Positions 5,698 to 5,818 of a DNA stretch of 5,818 nucleotides are shown one piece after another. The stretch is taken from contig JBBIRM010000181.1 in NCBI GenBank assembly GCA_037441765.1, positions 1-5,818 of the forward strand, given 5' to 3'. Under the pieces are notes generated by a model. That model searched no databases and was not told the DNA's origin. It worked only from the letters and a program-made list of their open reading frames with translations. Made by a program: the position numbers and the translations under genes. Numbering within the stretch: position 1 is the first letter of the stretch; each line of letters starts with the position of its first letter. This DNA comes from JBBIRM01 sp037441765 (GTDB taxonomy: Bacteria; Desulfobacterota; BSN033; UBA1163).

Positions 5698-5726
5698 TTT
5701 ATACATGAGTTGGGCTCATAAGTCAA
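5698..5726 (-). promoter_or_regulatory. Sigma70-type promoter of the four-gene operon
   Basis: On the minus strand, TTGACT (5721-5726) and TATAAA (5698-5703) each match 5 of 6 consensus positions and are separated by the ideal 17 bases. Transcription would start near 5690, giving a leader of about 90 bases. The spacer contains ATGAG-CCCAA-CTCAT (5705-5719), a perfect 5+5 inverted repeat that could bind a regulator between the -35 and -10 elements. Confidence 0.75.
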
Positions 5727-5753
5727 ATGAAAATTGAAAGGAAACGTAACACC

Positions 5754-5818
5754 TCACTCATCCGGGAATCGGGTAGGGATGTCGGAGAAAATCTTATAGC
5801 GGAAACCCATAGATTGCT
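5754..5818 (-). other. Possible 3' end of an upstream minus-strand gene (ambiguous)
   Basis: From the window edge to 5757 one minus-strand frame is open for 20 codons and ends with TGA at 5754-5756, just before the operon promoter. It reads ...GFRYKIFSDIPTRFPDE at its end, which I do not recognise. Two other frames are also open across this short stretch: a minus frame ending at 5723-5725, and a plus frame from an ATG at 5727 without a Shine-Dalgarno. The coding assignment is therefore weak; the stretch may equally be non-coding. Confidence 0.2.

Noticed and set aside
2..5818. Defence system, mobile element, CRISPR array or toxin-antitoxin pair
   Set aside because: No transposase, integrase, nuclease partner, direct-repeat array or small paired ORFs are visible; all seven genes belong to ordinary chromosomal families. 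RarA is a replication maintenance ATPase here, not part of a defence cluster.

Overview
This is a compact window of chromosomal housekeeping and metabolic genes. It has seven complete protein-coding genes, about 92% of the bases are coding, and no gap exceeds 300 bases. I see no rRNA, tRNA, CRISPR array, insertion sequence, phage gene or attachment site. Base composition and codon style (many AAG/AAA, AGG/AGA and TTT/CTT codons) look uniform, so nothing suggests recent transfer. A Gram-negative-type bacterium with moderate GC fits: the wall hydrolase has a signal peptide, Shine-Dalgarno sites are purine-rich, and promoters are sigma70-like. The flavoredoxin-like flavin reductase beside an ACMSD-type amidohydrolase, together with the general style of the proteins, makes me lean towards Desulfobacterota (former Deltaproteobacteria) or a related uncultured anaerobe. 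That placement is a guess, not a demonstration.

Layout, left to right. (1) Minus strand, 2-2212: an inositol-monophosphatase-family gene (suhB-like) followed 60 bases later by rarA, an AAA+ ATPase that acts at stalled replication forks. rarA starts with TTG. (2) A 135-base divergent intergenic region, 2213-2347. It carries a strong-looking promoter for the plus-strand gene (TTGACA, 18 bases, TATGAT), a weaker candidate promoter for suhB, and a perfect 6+6 inverted repeat overlapping both. (3) Plus strand, 2348-2767: a lone PaaI-type hotdog thioesterase. (4) Minus strand, 5600 down to 2820: four tightly packed genes that look like one operon. In transcription order they are a secreted LysM-NlpC/P60 peptidoglycan hydrolase, a YciO-type member of the YrdC/Sua5 family, a flavin reductase/flavoredoxin, and a metal-dependent amidohydrolase. 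Gaps are 3 and 28 bases, then a 4-base ATGA overlap. The operon has a very good promoter at 5698-5726 (TTGACT, 17 bases, TATAAA) whose spacer contains a 5+5 inverted repeat.

How the genes work together: the hydrolase remodels the cell wall and the YciO-type protein binds nucleotides or RNA, while the last two genes look like a translationally coupled enzyme pair of unknown substrate. rarA and suhB are maintenance genes. I do not see a clear new defence or mobile system. The observations most worth a second look are the flavin reductase-amidohydrolase pair, the YciO (not TsaC) identity of a gene that automatic annotation would probably call threonylcarbamoyl-AMP synthase, and the two promoter-embedded inverted repeats.
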